Shown in pieces: positions 63,071-64,000 of a DNA stretch of 64,000 nt (its first letter is position 1; each line of letters begins with the position of its first letter). The position numbers and the translations under genes are program-made. This DNA comes from Heyndrickxia oleronia (GTDB lineage: Bacteria; Bacillota; Bacilli; Bacillales; Bacillaceae_C). Below the pieces are notes generated by a model. That model did no database searches. It was not told the DNA's origin and saw nothing but the letters and a program-made list of their open reading frames with translations. The stretch is from assembly GCF_017809215.1 (NCBI RefSeq), contig NZ_CP065424.1:832001-896000 (forward strand), read 5' to 3'.

Positions 63071-64000
63071 TTAAAAGTTCTTCCCTTGTTTAAAAAGCAA
63101 ATAGAAGAGTTGGTATCCTTCACTTGTAAGGATTTCACGGTTTTCTGGTAACCGTTGATTTAATGTCTCATCAACGATTCCCAACTCCTTAGCCTTTTGC
63201 CATGCTTCATTTTCTAAACAATCTATACCGATTGCTTTTAATATTAATTGTGCTGCCTGATCTCTAGTTAAAGTCTTTTCTTTATCGGTTAGTAGGGATG
63301 TAACTTCGTTTACATTTTCTACTCCTTTATCGGGGAAGACCCTTTCAATTGCACTGATGATTCGCACAAAATCATCATTAATCATCGGTTCATCGACCGG
63401 GAGTTTATTTTCATAGCCACCTTTTATTACACCAAGGCTTAACAGCTTTTTAATGGCTGGATAGTACCATTCATTTTGATAAGGATAATCCAAATCAAAA
63501 TGGAATAAATGTGCCCCTTGTTTTTTTAGCTTTTTCTGAAGGGTAGTGATAAGTGATTTATCCTTGCTCATTTCTCTAAAATTAATTTGATGTTCGATGG
63601 ACATGGCTGAGGCAACTCCAGCCGCTTGGGCAACTGACATTCCGGTCGGAACTACACGTGCACTTCCAGCAGCTAATGAATCATATCCGGCAGCCTTACT
63701 TGCGATTAGTAATCCATCAATTTCTAATGGAACGAGTGATCTAAATGGGATCGCATATTGAGTAGGTACTGCGAGAACATAGCCGTAATCTGCAGTGGAT
63801 GTTGCTTGAATATCCACAGGATATCCACCTAAGGCAATACTATCCCAATGATCGCGATTTTCCCACAGGTCTGACATTGGTAATTGATACTCTGCTTTAA
63901 TATGTCTAGTTTCTCTTATATATAATTCAGATGGGTAGCTAGCTATTTTTGCCTGTTCAAAACCAGGAAAATGCTCATTTAGAAATTTAACAATGTGCTT
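63071..64000 (-). CDS. FAD-dependent oxidoreductase with SLH-like C-terminus (5' end beyond window)
   Basis: The last 309 codons of a longer gene; the frame stays open past the window edge, so ATG 63877 is internal. HIKAEYQLPMSDLWENRDHW, LAVPTQYAIPFRSLVPLEID and ASKAAGYDSLAAGSARVVPT belong to the FAD-dependent oxidoreductase group (PF12831-like), with the FAD-binding N-terminus off the window. After about residue 150 of the visible part comes an SLH-like region (WYYPAIKKLLSLGVIKGGYENK..., LTRDQAAQLILKAIGI). This suggests a cell-surface flavoprotein, which is unusual. A signal peptide cannot be checked here. Confidence 0.75.
   Translation of the reverse strand, partial: KHIVKFLNEHFPGFEQAKIASYPSELYIRETRHIKAEYQLPMSDLWENRDHWDSIALGGYPVDIQATSTADYGYVLAVPTQYAIPFRSLVPLEIDGLLIASKAAGYDSLAAGSARVVPTGMSVAQAAGVASAMSIEHQINFREMSKDKSLITTLQKKLKKQGAHLFHFDLDYPYQNEWYYPAIKKLLSLGVIKGGYENKLPVDEPMINDDFVRIISAIERVFPDKGVENVNEVTSLLTDKEKTLTRDQAAQLILKAIGIDCLENEAWQKAKELGIVDETLNQRLPENREILTSEGYQLFYLLFKQGKNF

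Noticed and set aside
63877..63879. ATG as the start of the SLH-type oxidoreductase
   Set aside because: The frame is open upstream to the window edge and those residues fit the family, so this Met is internal.

Overview
The window is a low-GC Gram-positive chromosome segment, most likely from a Bacillus-type member of the Bacillaceae. Evidence for this: strong AAGGAGG-type ribosome sites, many TTG and GTG starts, AT-rich intergenic DNA, and B. subtilis-type operons (frlBONMD with frlR, lutABC with lutR and a lactate permease, modAB with a YvgK-like regulator, mntH with MntR-like boxes, a KinB-like kinase, a dppA/LD-carboxypeptidase peptide operon). No rRNA, phage, insertion sequence or CRISPR array was found.

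Layout. 1-51: the 3' part of a tRNA-Arg. 322-1977: an FAD-binding dehydrogenase. 2467-8494: the fructosamine (Amadori product) operon frlB-O-N-M-D and its regulator frlR. 9050-12186: a secreted M28 aminopeptidase, a zinc alcohol dehydrogenase and a TetR regulator. 12403-19118: three different M20 amidohydrolases (one AbgA-like), an unusual regulator and an AbgT transporter. 19164-21718: modB, modA and the divergent YvgK-like regulator around a 36-bp perfect palindrome. 21739-32032: a probable four-carbon sugar-acid cluster holding an AraC protein fused to a PEP-hydrolase-like barrel, a Tm-1/UPF0261 protein, a stand-alone PEP-hydrolase-like barrel, a GntR regulator, a YgbJ/GarR-like dehydrogenase, a DUF1537 kinase, a GntP permease and a large GAF/PucR regulator. 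32166-34868: an MFS carrier and an AbgB-like hydrolase. 34941-39840: an orphan KinB-like kinase, mntH, and an exported alpha/beta hydrolase with SLH-like repeats. 40050-45921: the lactate permease, lutR and lutABC. 46292-54207: a peptide ABC transporter with DppA D-aminopeptidase and an LD-carboxypeptidase, probably for cell-wall peptides. 54324-59530 (minus strand): a LytS-type kinase, an AraC-type response regulator and an SSS-like symporter, followed by a formamidase-family amidase and an APC permease. 59725-64000: a chemoreceptor, an unknown membrane-anchored protein, a decayed small gene, and an FAD oxidoreductase with an SLH-like tail that runs off the window.

How it fits together. The segment is a run of scavenging and uptake modules for Amadori compounds, N-acyl or p-aminobenzoyl amino acids, C4 sugar acids, lactate, cell-wall peptides and amides. 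Each has its own local regulator, and several operators can be read directly: phased TTGTATACAA boxes, two identical GGTCATC-T-GATGACC boxes, the mod palindrome, a cre-like site and MntR-like boxes. The most novel candidate is 21.7-32.0 kb. It resembles the E. coli ygbJKLMN C4-acid cluster, but the aldolase and isomerase are absent and a UPF0261/PF09370 pair is present, and a related barrel is reused as the sensor of a transcription factor. Two dispersed repeat families are also present: a ~97-bp element whose best copy has perfect 12-bp terminal inverted repeats, and a 27-bp GGGACACGGGG hairpin.
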